Position numbers and translations under genes: made by a program. The notes under the pieces were generated by a model. The model was given only the letters and a program-made list of their open reading frames with translations. It searched no databases and was not told the origin of the DNA. This document shows positions 41,213-50,023 of a DNA stretch of 64,000 nucleotides, piece by piece. The DNA comes from JAIBJN01 sp963847985 (GTDB lineage: Bacteria > Actinomycetota > Thermoleophilia > Gaiellales > Gaiellaceae): NCBI GenBank assembly GCA_963847985.1, contig CAWKBS010000008.1, forward strand, positions 248,001-312,000, given 5' to 3'. Every line of letters starts with the position of its first letter. The stretch's first letter is position 1.

Positions 41213-43143
41213 ACGAGCGCTCGCAGCTCGGCGGCCGTCGTGACCGGCCGCTGACAGGAGAAGCGCTCACAGACGTACGCCGCCGGGCTCGAGTCGACCA
41301 GCCCTTTCCCCGCCAGGAGGGGCACCGCCTCGGTCGGCTCTGGCGCGAAGGCGAAGACCGCGTTCGGCCGGTAGCCCTCGAGCGCGGCTCGACGCAGCTC
41401 CGCCGAGTCGCCCACGACCGCGATCTCCTGCGGCGGCGAGAAGTGGAGGTCGAGGGCGCAGAGGAGGTGCGACACCGCGGCCGGCGCGCGCTCCATCAGA
41501 GACTGGGTGAGCCGGAACACGCCGACCGCTTGCCTCTCCAGGTCGTCGTCGCCGTAGATCCGCGCAAGCCGGAGGAGGACGAAGGCGGCCATCGAGTTCC
41601 CGGCGGGAGTGGGGTGGTCGTCGAACTCCTTGCGACGCGCGACGAGGCCGTCGCCCTCCGGTGCGTCCACGTAAAAGCCTCCGCGCACCGGATCGGCGAA
41701 GAGCTCCACGAGCTGGCCGGCGAGGCGGTGGGACTCCTCGAGCCAGCGTGGGTCTCCGGTCGCCCAGGAGAGCTCCAGCAGGCCGTTGGCGACGTTGGCG
41801 CAGTCCTCGAGGTAGCCGGGTATGCGCGCCTCGCCGGCCCGGTAGGAGCGCAGGAGCCGACCGCGTTCGTCCGAGAGCGGGCCGAGGAGAAACTCCGCGA
41901 CGCCGACCGCCGCGGCCAGGTAGTCGGCCCGGTCGAGCCTCGACCCCGCCTGCGCGAGGGCCGTGAGCGCGAGCCCGTTCCAGGAGGCCAGAGCCTTGTC
42001 GTCGCGGAGCGGCTGCGGCCGGCGCTCGCGCTCGGCGAGCAGCGCGGCCCGCGCGTCCTCGGGCAGCTCGGCGCGGAGGATGGAGCGCCCGTGCTCGAAC
42101 GGGAGGAGCCACTCGTCGTGCGGCTCGCCCAGCACGGCTTCGAGCTCTTCCGCCGTCCAGGTGAAGGTGAGGCCCTCGACGCCGTCCGTGTCCGCATCCT
42201 GGGCCGAGGCGAGCCCGCCCTCGGGGAGCCGGAGCTCCCGAAGGACGTAGTCCAGCGTCTCCTCCGTGACGCGCCGGTAGCGCTCCTCTCCCGTGACCGC
42301 CCACGCCTGCAGGTAGGCCGAGGCGAGGAGTGCGTTGTCGTAGAGCATCTTCTCGAAGTGCGGGACGAGCCAGCGCGGGTCCACGGAGTAGCGGTGAAAC
42401 CCGCCGCCGAGCAGGTCGTACATGCCCCCGGCGGCCATGCGGTCGAGCGTGAGCCGCGCCATGCCGAGGGCGTCCTCGTCCCCGTCGGCTGCGTGCCGCC
42501 TGAGGAGGAGCTCGATGGTCGAGGCGGCCGGGAACTTCGGAGCCGGGCCCCAGCCGCCCTCGGCCGGGTCGAAGCTGCGCAGGAGCGCCGGGACGACGCC
42601 GCTCAGCAGCCCGGTGGTCAGCGGCTCGGTCGAGGGTGGCCGCTCGCTCGCCTGGCGGATTGCGTCGACGAGGACGTCCGCCTGCTGCTCGAGGTCGTGG
42701 CGCCGGGTGCGGTAGGCCTCGGCCACGGCCTGCAGGACCTGCCTGAAGCTCGGGAGCCCGTGCCGGGGCTCGGGCGGGAAGTACGTGCCGCCGTAGAATG
42801 GGCGGCCGTCAGGCGTCAGGAACATCGTCATCGGCCAGCCGCCGTGTCCGGTCATGGCGACGACCGCGTCCATGTAGAGCCCGTCCACGTCGGGCCGCTC
42901 CTCGCGGTCGACCTTGACGCTGACGAAGAGCTCGTTCATGAGGCGCGCCGTCTCCTCGTCTTCGAAGGACTCGTGCTCCATGACGTGACACCAGTGGCAG
43001 GCCGCGTAGCCGACCGAGAGGAGCACGGGCCGGTCGTCGGCGCGAGCGAGCGCGAAGGCCTCGTCGCCCCAGGGGTGCCAGTCGACCGGGTTGTCGGCGT
43101 GCTGGAGGAGGTACGGGCTGGTCTCGGCCCCCAGGCGGTTCAT
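41209..43143 (-). CDS. YyaL/DUF255 thioredoxin-domain protein
   Basis: 644 aa. The N-terminal thioredoxin-like domain starts NRLGAETSPYLLQHADNPVDW and has the CHWCH active site (about 49-53). It is followed by an (alpha/alpha)6-barrel-like region (about 200-640). This matches the YyaL/SSP411 family, whose function is still not established. Full length, no signal peptide. Confidence 0.94.
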   Translation of the reverse strand: MNRLGAETSPYLLQHADNPVDWHPWGDEAFALARADDRPVLLSVGYAACHWCHVMEHESFEDEETARLMNELFVSVKVDREERPDVDGLYMDAVVAMTGHGGWPMTMFLTPDGRPFYGGTYFPPEPRHGLPSFRQVLQAVAEAYRTRRHDLEQQADVLVDAIRQASERPPSTEPLTTGLLSGVVPALLRSFDPAEGGWGPAPKFPAASTIELLLRRHAADGDEDALGMARLTLDRMAAGGMYDLLGGGFHRYSVDPRWLVPHFEKMLYDNALLASAYLQAWAVTGEERYRRVTEETLDYVLRELRLPEGGLASAQDADTDGVEGLTFTWTAEELEAVLGEPHDEWLLPFEHGRSILRAELPEDARAALLAERERRPQPLRDDKALASWNGLALTALAQAGSRLDRADYLAAAVGVAEFLLGPLSDERGRLLRSYRAGEARIPGYLEDCANVANGLLELSWATGDPRWLEESHRLAGQLVELFADPVRGGFYVDAPEGDGLVARRKEFDDHPTPAGNSMAAFVLLRLARIYGDDDLERQAVGVFRLTQSLMERAPAAVSHLLCALDLHFSPPQEIAVVGDSAELRRAALEGYRPNAVFAFAPEPTEAVPLLAGKGLVDSSPAAYVCERFSCQRPVTTAAELRALV

Positions 43144-43216
43144 GCCGCCAGCCTAGCCAGGGGCGAGATTGTGGCGGCGCCGGACCGCAGACCGGCGCCG
43201 CCGTGCCGCGGAGGGG

Positions 43217-43765
43217 CTACGCCGAAACGGTCTCGCGTGCGCCGACGAGCTCGTCGACCGTCGTCACGTTCGCGCCGTAGGTCGCCGTGAGGTAGTCGAG
43301 CGCGTCGGTTTCGCTCACTCCCTCGAACGCGCAGACGGCGTCGCGCGGGACAGTGATCTGGTAGCCCCGGATGAGCGCCCCGTAGGAGGAGTGGCGGACG
43401 CAGATGTGCGTGTGCTGCCCGGTGACCACGACCTCGTCGACACCGCGCTCGCGGAGCTGCTCGTCGAGGCCGGTGCCGTCGAAGGCGCCGTAGTGGCGCT
43501 TCTCGGAGATGATCTCGCCCTCGCGCGGCTCGAGCTCCTCGATCACCTCGGCGCCGGGGTCGCCGGCCATCGCGTGCTCGCCCCAGATCGCCATCTCGGG
43601 GTCGCTCGGATCATGGGCGTCGTTCGAGAAGACGACGACCCAGCCGTCTTCGCGGGCATGGGCGAGAAGCCGCTGCAGCGGGCCGGTGATCTCCTTCGCG
43701 CGCGGGTTGGCAAGCTTGCCGTCGACGAAGTCCTTCAGCATGTCGACGATGACGAGAGCCTTCAT
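43217..43765 (-). CDS. Isochorismatase-family hydrolase, nicotinamidase-like
   Basis: 182 aa. The catalytic triad of the family is present: Asp in VIVDMLKDF, Lys in ISEKRHYGAF and Cys in THICVRHSS. A metal site NDAHDPSDPE, then WGEHAM, matches nicotinamidases. GGAGG is 6 bases before the ATG at 43765. Its divergent neighbour is NrtR-like, the regulator that controls nicotinamidase and NAD salvage genes, which supports nicotinamide to nicotinate hydrolysis (inference). Confidence 0.85.
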   Translation of the reverse strand: MKALVIVDMLKDFVDGKLANPRAKEITGPLQRLLAHAREDGWVVVFSNDAHDPSDPEMAIWGEHAMAGDPGAEVIEELEPREGEIISEKRHYGAFDGTGLDEQLRERGVDEVVVTGQHTHICVRHSSYGALIRGYQITVPRDAVCAFEGVSETDALDYLTATYGANVTTVDELVGARETVSA

Positions 43766-43789
43766 TCTGTATCCTCCTACCAAGTTTTT

Positions 43790-43804
43790 GACTATCAGTC
43801 GATA
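43790..43804. promoter_or_regulatory. Candidate NrtR operator between divergent genes
   Basis: Two overlapping palindromes lie between the starts: GACTATCAGTC (43790-43800) and TATCAGTCGATA (43793-43804). An AT-rich GTTTTTGACT flank precedes them. The position, 5 bases before the regulator ATG, suits autoregulation plus control of the nicotinamidase-like gene. Confidence 0.5.
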
Positions 43805-43809
43805 ACCTG

Positions 43810-44511
43810 ATGGCGAAGTCTACCAGAGAGCCGGCCCCGATCCCGGCCCACGAGTCGCTCGCGGCCGTCCTCCAGGTCCGCGACGGCGTCTTGCAGGTCC
43901 TCCTGTGGGAGCGCGCGAAGGAGCCGTTCCTGGGAGCGTGGTCGCTCCCGGGCGGGCGGCTCGAGGCGGGGGAGACGCTCGAGGCCTCCATCCGGCGCCA
44001 TCTGGCCGCCAAGGTCGACGTGCGCGACCTCGCCCACCTCGAGCAGCTCGAGACGCGGAGCGAGCCGGATCGCCATCCCGGCGAGCGGCTCGTGGCGACG
44101 GCGTACCTCGGGCTCGTCCCCACCGACGTCGACCCGCGCGTTCCCGCGGACACCGCCTGGCATCCGGTGGACGACCTGCCGCCGCTCGCCTTCGACCACG
44201 GCGCCATCGCGCTCGCGGGCCGCGAGCGCCTGCGCGCGAAGCTCTCCTACACCAACATCGGCTTCGCGCTCGCCCCGGCCGCGTTCACCGTCTCCGAGCT
44301 GCGCGGCCTCTACCGGGCCGCGCTCGGCCACGACGTCTCCGCGACGAACCTCCAGCGGGTGCTCCTGCGCCGCCGCGTCCTCGAGCCCACCGGCGAGACG
44401 CGCCCCTCGGGCCGAGCCGGCGGCCGCCCGGCCGCCGTCTACCGCTTCGCCGGCGCCGGCCTCGAAGTCACGGACCCGTTCGCCGTCCTCCGCCCGCCGG
44501 ACGCCCGCTGA
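43810..44511 (+). CDS. NrtR-like transcriptional regulator (Nudix domain plus winged helix)
   Basis: 233 aa. The Nudix-type N-terminus (about 15-150) keeps GGRLEAGETLEASIRR but lacks the catalytic EExG of the Nudix box (LAAKVDV instead), as is normal for NrtR, which binds ADP-ribose-type ligands without hydrolysing them. The C-terminus (about 160-225) is a winged helix (FTVSELRGLYRAALG, NLQRVLLRRRVLEPTG). Divergent from the nicotinamidase-like gene. Likely repressor of NAD salvage. Confidence 0.85.
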   Translation: MAKSTREPAPIPAHESLAAVLQVRDGVLQVLLWERAKEPFLGAWSLPGGRLEAGETLEASIRRHLAAKVDVRDLAHLEQLETRSEPDRHPGERLVATAYLGLVPTDVDPRVPADTAWHPVDDLPPLAFDHGAIALAGRERLRAKLSYTNIGFALAPAAFTVSELRGLYRAALGHDVSATNLQRVLLRRRVLEPTGETRPSGRAGGRPAAVYRFAGAGLEVTDPFAVLRPPDAR

Positions 44512-44542
44512 CGTGGGGACATGACTCTGTCCCTCGCAGCCA

Positions 44543-44687
44543 CGTCCGGGGCCTGACCCCGGACGCGGCCGCCGGGGACGGTCGCGGCCGCGTTCTCCCT
44601 GCGAGCCGGATGAATCCGGTTTCCACAGATGCCTGTGTGCTCGGGCCCGAAAGGGCCATGCCCAGGGGTCAGGCCCTGGGCATGGCC
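44543..44687. repeat. Pair of palindromic repeats between convergent genes
   Basis: CGTCCGGGG-CCTGA-CCCCGGACG (44543-44565) and a 14-bp stem GGCCATGCCCAGGG with a 6-base loop (44654-44687). The cores GGGGCCTGACCCC and GGGGTCAGGCCC are related in opposite orientation. Between them GCGGCCGC occurs twice in inverted fashion. They look like REP-type dispersed palindromes and fill the 193-bp gap between convergent genes. Confidence 0.6.
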
Positions 44688-44704
44688 GGCGGGGACGCGT
44701 TCGT

Positions 44705-45277
44705 TCAGAGCAGGCCGCAGCGACGTGCCGTGTTCGGCCACGGGCGGAACCCGGAACCGGCGCGCAGTGCTGCCTCCCCCACCCACATCTGCTCCTCGGG
44801 CGTCCACCGGTCGGCGGTGCCCTTCTTGCGGAGGAGGTAGCGCCCGAAGGCCCGCTGGAACTCCATGCTCATCTGCAGGCCGCCGTAGTAGGGCGCGTCC
44901 GGGTCGGTCCAGGCACCCTCGTGGCGGTGGATGCAGAGCCAGGCCGCGCGGTGCGGCGGCCGCTTGGCCCGGCTACGGGCCCGGGCCGCCCGCTCCTGCC
45001 ACAGGTCGCGGAGCGAGGTGAGCCGGCCGAGGCTCGTCGCCACGTGCTCGGCGTCGTCCGCGGGCTGAGGCCGCTTGCCCATCACCCGCTGCCAGTGCCC
45101 GGCGGCCGAGCGGTAGCGACCGATCGTCTGTTGCAGCGCCCGGGCCTCGGCCGCGATCGCGGCTGCAGCCCCGCCACCGGTCTCTTCGGGAGTCGCCCCC
45201 ACGGCCCCGGCCGGCGCTGCGAGTGCGAACGAGCTCATGAGCGCGAGCAGAAGCCCGCGCAGGCGGTGTCGATTCAC
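44705..45277 (-). CDS. Secreted Rpf-like transglycosylase-domain protein
   Basis: 190 aa. Signal peptide (about 1-26, cleavage near AGAVGA), a helical spacer (about 35-105) and a C-terminal lysozyme-like domain with WLCIHRHEGAW (catalytic Glu), YYGGLQMSMEFQ and WPNTARRCGL. This is the resuscitation-promoting-factor type fold, which cleaves peptidoglycan. A GGGGAA stretch precedes the ATG at 45277. Confidence 0.88.
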   Translation of the reverse strand: MNRHRLRGLLLALMSSFALAAPAGAVGATPEETGGGAAAAIAAEARALQQTIGRYRSAAGHWQRVMGKRPQPADDAEHVATSLGRLTSLRDLWQERAARARSRAKRPPHRAAWLCIHRHEGAWTDPDAPYYGGLQMSMEFQRAFGRYLLRKKGTADRWTPEEQMWVGEAALRAGSGFRPWPNTARRCGLL

Positions 45278-45423
45278 GATCGTTCCCCCTTCTCCGGGCC
45301 TCGTTCCCGGCCCGCCGCTGGACGCTGGACGGGCTCCGGGTGAGCGCCTCCGCTGTTGCCGCAGAGAGGCGCCGGCCCAGGGGTCGGTTTTCCTGAAGCG
45401 GGCTAGGTTACACTCAACGGCTC

Positions 45424-45690
45424 ATGGTGTGGCTCACCATCTGGTTCACGGTGATCCTCAAGATCCCGGCCGTCTACCTCGCCTACGTGATCTGGTGGTC
45501 GGTCAAGGACCCGCCCGCCGCAGCGGCCGGAAGCGCCGGCGAGGGCCTCGGGGGAGGCGGGATCGAGCCGCCGCGCCGCCGCGGGCCGCGCACCCCGGTG
45601 CCGGGCCGCAGCCCTGGCCCGCACGGGACGCACGATCGCGGCCGCCGCCGTGAGCCCGTCCTCGTCGCGAGCGCGAGGAGGGCGCGGTGA
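45424..45690 (+). CDS. Small membrane protein, unknown
   Basis: 88 aa. One N-terminal membrane segment (VWLTIWFTVILKIPAVYLAYVIWW, residues 2-25) is followed by a Pro/Arg/Gly-rich cytoplasmic tail. TACACT upstream is a possible -10. Overlaps the next gene by 4 bp (GTGA at 45687). No family recognised. Confidence 0.65.
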   Translation: MVWLTIWFTVILKIPAVYLAYVIWWSVKDPPAAAAGSAGEGLGGGGIEPPRRRGPRTPVPGRSPGPHGTHDRGRRREPVLVASARRAR

Positions 45691-45953
45691 GCACGTACGA
45701 GCCCGAGTCGAGCCGGGTCACCGCGACGCAGCTCGTCGCGGACTTCCTGGCGACGTTCGCCCTCTTCGCCGGGCTCTTGTCCCTCGTGTACTACCCGGGC
45801 AGGCTGGGCACCGCGGCGGTCTTCATCGCCCTCTTCGCGGCCGCGCTCGGCGGGCGCGACCGCCATCTCGTGCCGGTTGCCGTCGGCGTGACGACGGCTT
45901 GCTGGTTCGTCGGGATGGGGATCGCGATCGCCCTCGACCGGCCGATCTTCTAG
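45687..45953 (+). CDS. Small membrane protein, unknown
   Basis: 88 aa from GTG 45687. Three hydrophobic segments (about 16-34, 38-55, 60-82). Coupled to the preceding small membrane protein, so the two may form a complex. No motif recognised. Confidence 0.65.
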   Translation: MSTYEPESSRVTATQLVADFLATFALFAGLLSLVYYPGRLGTAAVFIALFAAALGGRDRHLVPVAVGVTTACWFVGMGIAIALDRPIF

Positions 45954-45975
45954 GCGCTCCACCGGCCGATCACCC

Positions 45976-46001
45976 TAAAGAGGGATTGCCGCTGGGCCGA
46001 T
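45976..46001 (+). promoter_or_regulatory. Sigma-28 (FliA/WhiG)-like promoter
   Basis: TAAA (45976-45979) and GCCGAT (45996-46001) are separated by 16 bases, one longer than the FliA consensus spacing. It is 49 bases upstream of the diguanylate cyclase ATG. Confidence 0.45.
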
Positions 46002-46049
46002 GGACCTATCGGCTTACGGTTCGGCCAATCGCGGCTCGCTCGTATCACC

Positions 46050-47855
46050 ATGGGAAGCTTCAAGCTCCGACTCGTCATCTATTTCATGCTGCTCGCGCTG
46101 CTGCCCCTGGTGGCCGCGACGGTGGCCTTCAGCGAGGTCGCGGAGCGGGGTGAGACCGGCGCCGCCGACTCGCGTCTCTCGACCGCGATCCGCGTCGCGC
46201 AGGCGGACTACGAGGAACAGCTCGAGGACGACGCGACCGAGACGGCCCGCGCGCTGGCGCGCGCGACGCAGGTCCAGCAGGCGCTCGCCAGTTCCAACCG
46301 GTCGGCGCTCGTCCGCACGGCCAAGGAGGTCCCCAACAGCGCGTTCTACTCGCCGCGGAACGAGTATCTCGCCGGCAAGCGGCCCGGGCCGTTCGACGCC
46401 TTCCGCTCCGTGAGGGTCAACGACGGCAACGGGCGTCTGCTCGGCCGGGTCGTCGTCCATCTCTCCTTCGACGACCGGCTGGCGCAGCAGCTCGGAGCGC
46501 GCGCGGCCCTCGACGAGGGCGACCACTTCGCCTTCGTCGCCAGCGGCCAGGTGATCGCACCGAAGCAGATTCGCGGCGACCTCGCAGTTCCTCACCAGCA
46601 GCCCCGCTACGTGACGGTCAGCGGGACGAGTTACCGCGCGCTCGGCACCGAGCTGCTCGCCGGTGAGAAGCCAAGACGCCCGGCGGTCGCGCTCGTCGCG
46701 CTCAGCCCGAAGGCGACCATCGACCAGGCCGTCGACGACCTGCGGAGCCGCTTCCTGCTCTTCTCGGCCATCGCCATGATCGCCGTCGGCATCCTGGCGT
46801 ACACCTTCGGGCGCACGATCGTCCGCTCACTGGGCGAGCTCGCCGCCGCCGCCGGCGCGATCGCCAAGGGCAAGCTGGAGCAGCGCGTCCCGGTGCGGGG
46901 CCGCGACGAGTTCGCCGCTCTCGGCGACGCCTTCAACGACATGGCCGCGCAGCTCGAGCAGCGGCTGCGCGAGCTCGACGCCGAGCGCGGCCGCGTCCGC
47001 GACGCAATCGCCCGCTTCGGCGACGCCCTCGCCGCGACGCACGAGCCGTACGCGCTCCTGCCGGTCATCGTCGAGAACGCGGTGGAGGCGACCGGCGCCG
47101 CCGGCGCCCGCCTCGTCGTCGACGGCAAGGAGATCGCCCGCGAGGGGGACGTCGACGGAGGAGGCCGGCCGCTCGCCATCCCGCTCGGCCTCGACGGCCG
47201 GGAGAACGGGGTGCTCTACCTGACGCCACGCGAGGCGGACTTCAACGACGAGGCCCGTGAGCTCGCCCACTGGCTCGGGTCGCAGGCGGCGATCGCCCTC
47301 GAGAACGCCCGTCTCCACCGCCTCGTCGAGCGCCAGGCGAACACCGACGGCCTCACCGAGCTACCGAACCGGCGGCATTTCGAGGAGGCCCTCGAGAGCG
47401 AGATCTCCCGGGCCGAGCGCTTCGGCGGGAGTCTCGCGCTGATCCTCGCCGACCTCGACGACTTCAAGCAGGTGAACGACCACTACGGCCACCAGGCCGG
47501 GGACGATGTCCTGCAGACGTTCGCCGACATCCTGCGAACGACCGTCAGGGAGATCGACCTTCCCGCGCGCTACGGGGGCGAGGAGTTCGCCGTCCTTCTC
47601 CCGCAGACCGATCTCGAGGGCGCCCACGAGCTGGCGGAGCGCCTCCGGCGCGCGCTGGCCGCCCGTCCGATGGCCACCCACCCGGGCGGTCTCGTGGCGG
47701 TCACGGCGAGCTTCGGCGTCGCCGCGTTCCCGGACGCCCCGACGCCCGCCTCGCTCTTCGCCTCGGCGGACGAAGCGCTGTACCGTGCCAAGCACGCCGG
47801 CAAGAACTGCGTCGTGTCGGCTGACGCGGGTACCATCGTCCGCGCGCACGAGTAG
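46050..47855 (+). CDS. Membrane diguanylate cyclase: sensor-HAMP-GAF-GGDEF
   Basis: 601 aa. TM1 (about 7-28), an extracytoplasmic sensor (about 30-225), TM2 (about 230-250), HAMP (about 250-305), a GAF-like domain (about 320-425) and a GGDEF domain (about 435-595). The active-site loop is YGGEEFAVLL and the inhibitory I-site REID lies five residues before it, so an active, feedback-controlled c-di-GMP synthase is expected. The upstream sigma-28-like promoter suggests a link with motility. Confidence 0.93.
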   Translation: MGSFKLRLVIYFMLLALLPLVAATVAFSEVAERGETGAADSRLSTAIRVAQADYEEQLEDDATETARALARATQVQQALASSNRSALVRTAKEVPNSAFYSPRNEYLAGKRPGPFDAFRSVRVNDGNGRLLGRVVVHLSFDDRLAQQLGARAALDEGDHFAFVASGQVIAPKQIRGDLAVPHQQPRYVTVSGTSYRALGTELLAGEKPRRPAVALVALSPKATIDQAVDDLRSRFLLFSAIAMIAVGILAYTFGRTIVRSLGELAAAAGAIAKGKLEQRVPVRGRDEFAALGDAFNDMAAQLEQRLRELDAERGRVRDAIARFGDALAATHEPYALLPVIVENAVEATGAAGARLVVDGKEIAREGDVDGGGRPLAIPLGLDGRENGVLYLTPREADFNDEARELAHWLGSQAAIALENARLHRLVERQANTDGLTELPNRRHFEEALESEISRAERFGGSLALILADLDDFKQVNDHYGHQAGDDVLQTFADILRTTVREIDLPARYGGEEFAVLLPQTDLEGAHELAERLRRALAARPMATHPGGLVAVTASFGVAAFPDAPTPASLFASADEALYRAKHAGKNCVVSADAGTIVRAHE

Positions 47856-47921
47856 GTTCTCACTCGTCGCCGAGTCGTCTACAATCCCCCGCTGCCCCTG
47901 TCCCCGACCCAGGAGGTGTAA

Positions 47922-48227
47922 ATGAGCGAGCAGAACGACACGATCTTCTCCCGCGTCATCGAGGAGCACCTCGAGCTGAAGCGGCGAAATTCCCAACTCG
48001 ACGGCAACATGCCCATCGACCGGTACTCCGTCGAGGATCCGTTCGAGAATCACCCACTGTTCAAGACCGAGGAGCAGGCCCGCCTCGAAGACACGCTGAG
48101 CGGCCAGGAGCCCGAGCTCGAGCCGAGCAAGGTGCTCGCGTGGCCCGCCGGCGAGGACACCGAAGCGCCCGTCGATCCCGAGGACACGCTGTGGGGCCGC
48201 TCGCGGGACTTCGACTGGGGCGACTGA
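47922..48227 (+). CDS. Small acidic protein, unknown
   Basis: 101 aa, strongly acidic, with no membrane segment (MSEQNDTIFSRVIEEHLEL; DPEDTLWGRSRDFDWGD at the end). AGGAGGTG lies about 6 bases before the ATG at 47922. Placed 66 bp after the diguanylate cyclase, possibly cotranscribed. No family recognised. Confidence 0.7.
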   Translation: MSEQNDTIFSRVIEEHLELKRRNSQLDGNMPIDRYSVEDPFENHPLFKTEEQARLEDTLSGQEPELEPSKVLAWPAGEDTEAPVDPEDTLWGRSRDFDWGD

Positions 48228-48316
48228 GCTTCTAGCCAGGCGGCGTTGCGCTCCCGGCTCGACCCCGGGGTCGCCCGAGGTCGTCCCACCTTCCCAGCGG
48301 CCGTACACTGGCCCAG

Positions 48317-48556
48317 GTGGGAGCCGCGCGCGCTTTCATCGGTCGGACGATCCGCGCCGTCAAGATCGTGACTCGCGACGGTCGCGTCCCAAGGCCGCTT
48401 CGCTGGGGCGGAGCCGTCGCGGTTCTGCCTCTGCCGGGACCGTTCGACGAGGCGGTCCTGCTCCTGGTAGCCGGGATTCTCTGGCTGTTCTACCGCGACC
48501 GACTCACCGAGGCCTGGCGACAGGCCGCCGGGCCCCGTATCGCCACGCCCGCCTAG
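48317..48556 (+). CDS. Small membrane protein, unknown
   Basis: 79 aa from GTG 48317. A basic N-terminus and one hydrophobic region (about 28-58, AVAVLPLPGPFDEAVLLLVAG), then a short tail. Could be a re-entrant or single-pass protein. No clear ribosome-binding site, so it may be leaderless. Confidence 0.5.
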   Translation: MGAARAFIGRTIRAVKIVTRDGRVPRPLRWGGAVAVLPLPGPFDEAVLLLVAGILWLFYRDRLTEAWRQAAGPRIATPA

Positions 48557-48623
48557 CCCAGGTCTCGGCCTCTCCGGCGCCGGTCGGCCCTCCGACGCCC
48601 GATCCGGCTACAGTAAACGGTTT

Positions 48624-48696
48624 GGGGCGTTAGCTCAGCTGGGAGAGCGCCGGCTTTGCAAGCCGGAGGTCACCGGTTCGATCCCGGTACGCTCCA
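48624..48696 (+). tRNA. tRNA-Ala (anticodon TGC)
   Basis: A 73-nt cloverleaf: acceptor GGGGCGT/ACGCTCC plus A, D-arm GCTC/GAGC, anticodon stem CCGGC/GCCGG around TTTGCAA (anticodon TGC), T-arm ACCGG/CCGGT. CCA not encoded. TACAGT about 10 bases upstream may be the -10. Confidence 0.97.
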
Positions 48697-48819
48697 CTCG
48701 GGCGGGTTCGCTCGATTCTGGGAGAGCGCCGAACGCCGTCGAGTTCCACGAGCCCGCGCGAATCGGCGGCTGATCGGACGACCAGCAGGGTCTGGCCCAG
48801 GGCTTCTGGTCCGTTCGAA

Positions 48820-49527
48820 TCACGACCGCAGGCCGGCCGCCAGGCTGGACCGATCAGCACCTGTCGGGTGTGGCTCGTCGTGCCAGATCCACCATCCGTA
48901 CGGCGGGGTCTGGGGGTACCCCTCCGGTGAGTCCTCCCATTCCTCTTGGCGTCCGAGTGCAGTCATGTCGAGGTAGCTCCATGTGCTTCCCAGCGCCTCG
49001 TCGCCGCGGGCAGTGATGAAGTACGTGCGGAACACACGGTCGCCGTCGCGGATGAACGCGTTCGTGCCGTGCCACTCGTCGACGCCGAAGTCGGCGTCGA
49101 AGTCGTCCGTGATCGTGTACCACGGCATCTCCCAGCCCATCCGCTCCTTCACTCGCTCGATCTCCTTCTGCGGCGCGCGCGAGACGAACGCGAGAGTGGT
49201 GTCGCGGGCGTTCAGATGCGCGACGTGAGCCACCTGGTCCGCCACCATGGAGCAGCCGATGCAGGCGTGCTCCGGCCATCCGCGCACCCCGGGCTCGAAG
49301 AACGCGCGGTAGACGATCAGCTGACGGCGACCGTCGAAGAGGTCGAGCAGGGTTGCTTTGCCCTCCGGCCCCTCGAACTCGTACTCCTTGCCTACCGCTA
49401 ACCACGGCATGCGCCTGCGCCTGGCCGCGAGCGCGTCGCGGGCCCGGGTCAACTCCTTCTCCTCCACGAGCAGTTGCCGGCGCGCAGCCTCCCACTCCTC
49501 CGGCGAGACGATTGGAGGCGTGTTCAT
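48820..49527 (-). CDS. DUF899 (thioredoxin-fold) family protein
   Basis: 235 aa. The N-terminus WEAARRQLLVEEKELTRARDALAARRRRMPW and the core GKEYEFEGPEGKATLLDLFDGRRQL, EHACIGCSMVADQV and MGWEMPWYT are typical of DUF899, a thioredoxin-like fold with unknown substrate. AAGGAGAT is 5 bases before the ATG at 49527; longer frames upstream are not needed. Confidence 0.9.
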   Translation of the reverse strand: MNTPPIVSPEEWEAARRQLLVEEKELTRARDALAARRRRMPWLAVGKEYEFEGPEGKATLLDLFDGRRQLIVYRAFFEPGVRGWPEHACIGCSMVADQVAHVAHLNARDTTLAFVSRAPQKEIERVKERMGWEMPWYTITDDFDADFGVDEWHGTNAFIRDGDRVFRTYFITARGDEALGSTWSYLDMTALGRQEEWEDSPEGYPQTPPYGWWIWHDEPHPTGADRSSLAAGLRS

Positions 49528-49817
49528 CGCGATCTCCTTCCTCCGCTTCCGGCTTGGCATGCCCGAAGCCGAACGACGGAAAACGCCCGGAACATGGCGC
49601 CTCTCATGACGCTTCGCGGAATCCGACAGCCGAGTGTGGCGCGTAGGGACTCTTCGATGCTCGACCCCGCCACCGAGGCCGTGCGCATCGCATTGGGGCA
49701 CCGCTAGCGTCAGCCGGGAGTGGGCCAAGAACAGTCGCTTCGTCTGCCCGGACGACGGCCCGGACCTTGCCAAGCGGGCGTCAGGCCGCGAGAATGGCCC
49801 GGCGCAGGCACGGCACG

Positions 49818-49967
49818 ATGAAAACGCTCTTCATCATTCTCGGGGTCATCTTCGTCGCGGCGGCGATCGGTGGAGGCCTCATCATCCACAACCTGCTGTG
49901 GTTTCTGCTGATCCTGGCCCTGATTGTCTTCGCGATCGGGGTCTACAGCGGCCGAATCACCGAATAG
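49818..49967 (+). CDS. 49-aa membrane peptide
   Basis: MKTLFIILGVIFVAAAIGGG, then a second hydrophobic stretch WFLLILALIVFAIGVY; nearly the whole chain is membrane. No charged binding motif. The start at ATG 49818 is preferred over upstream in-frame ATGs because the protein begins as a membrane helix there. Unknown function. Confidence 0.5.
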   Translation: MKTLFIILGVIFVAAAIGGGLIIHNLLWFLLILALIVFAIGVYSGRITE

Positions 49968-50023
49968 GGCTCGCGAGCGCCGCAGGAGCCGGCGGCGCGC
50001 CTAGGGAAACCTGCAAGAGAGCG

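Noticed and set aside
48630..48860. Open frame on the minus strand across the tRNA-Ala gene encoding a GIEPVTSGL-type peptide
   Set aside because: It is the well-known antisense artefact of tRNA genes, not a protein.
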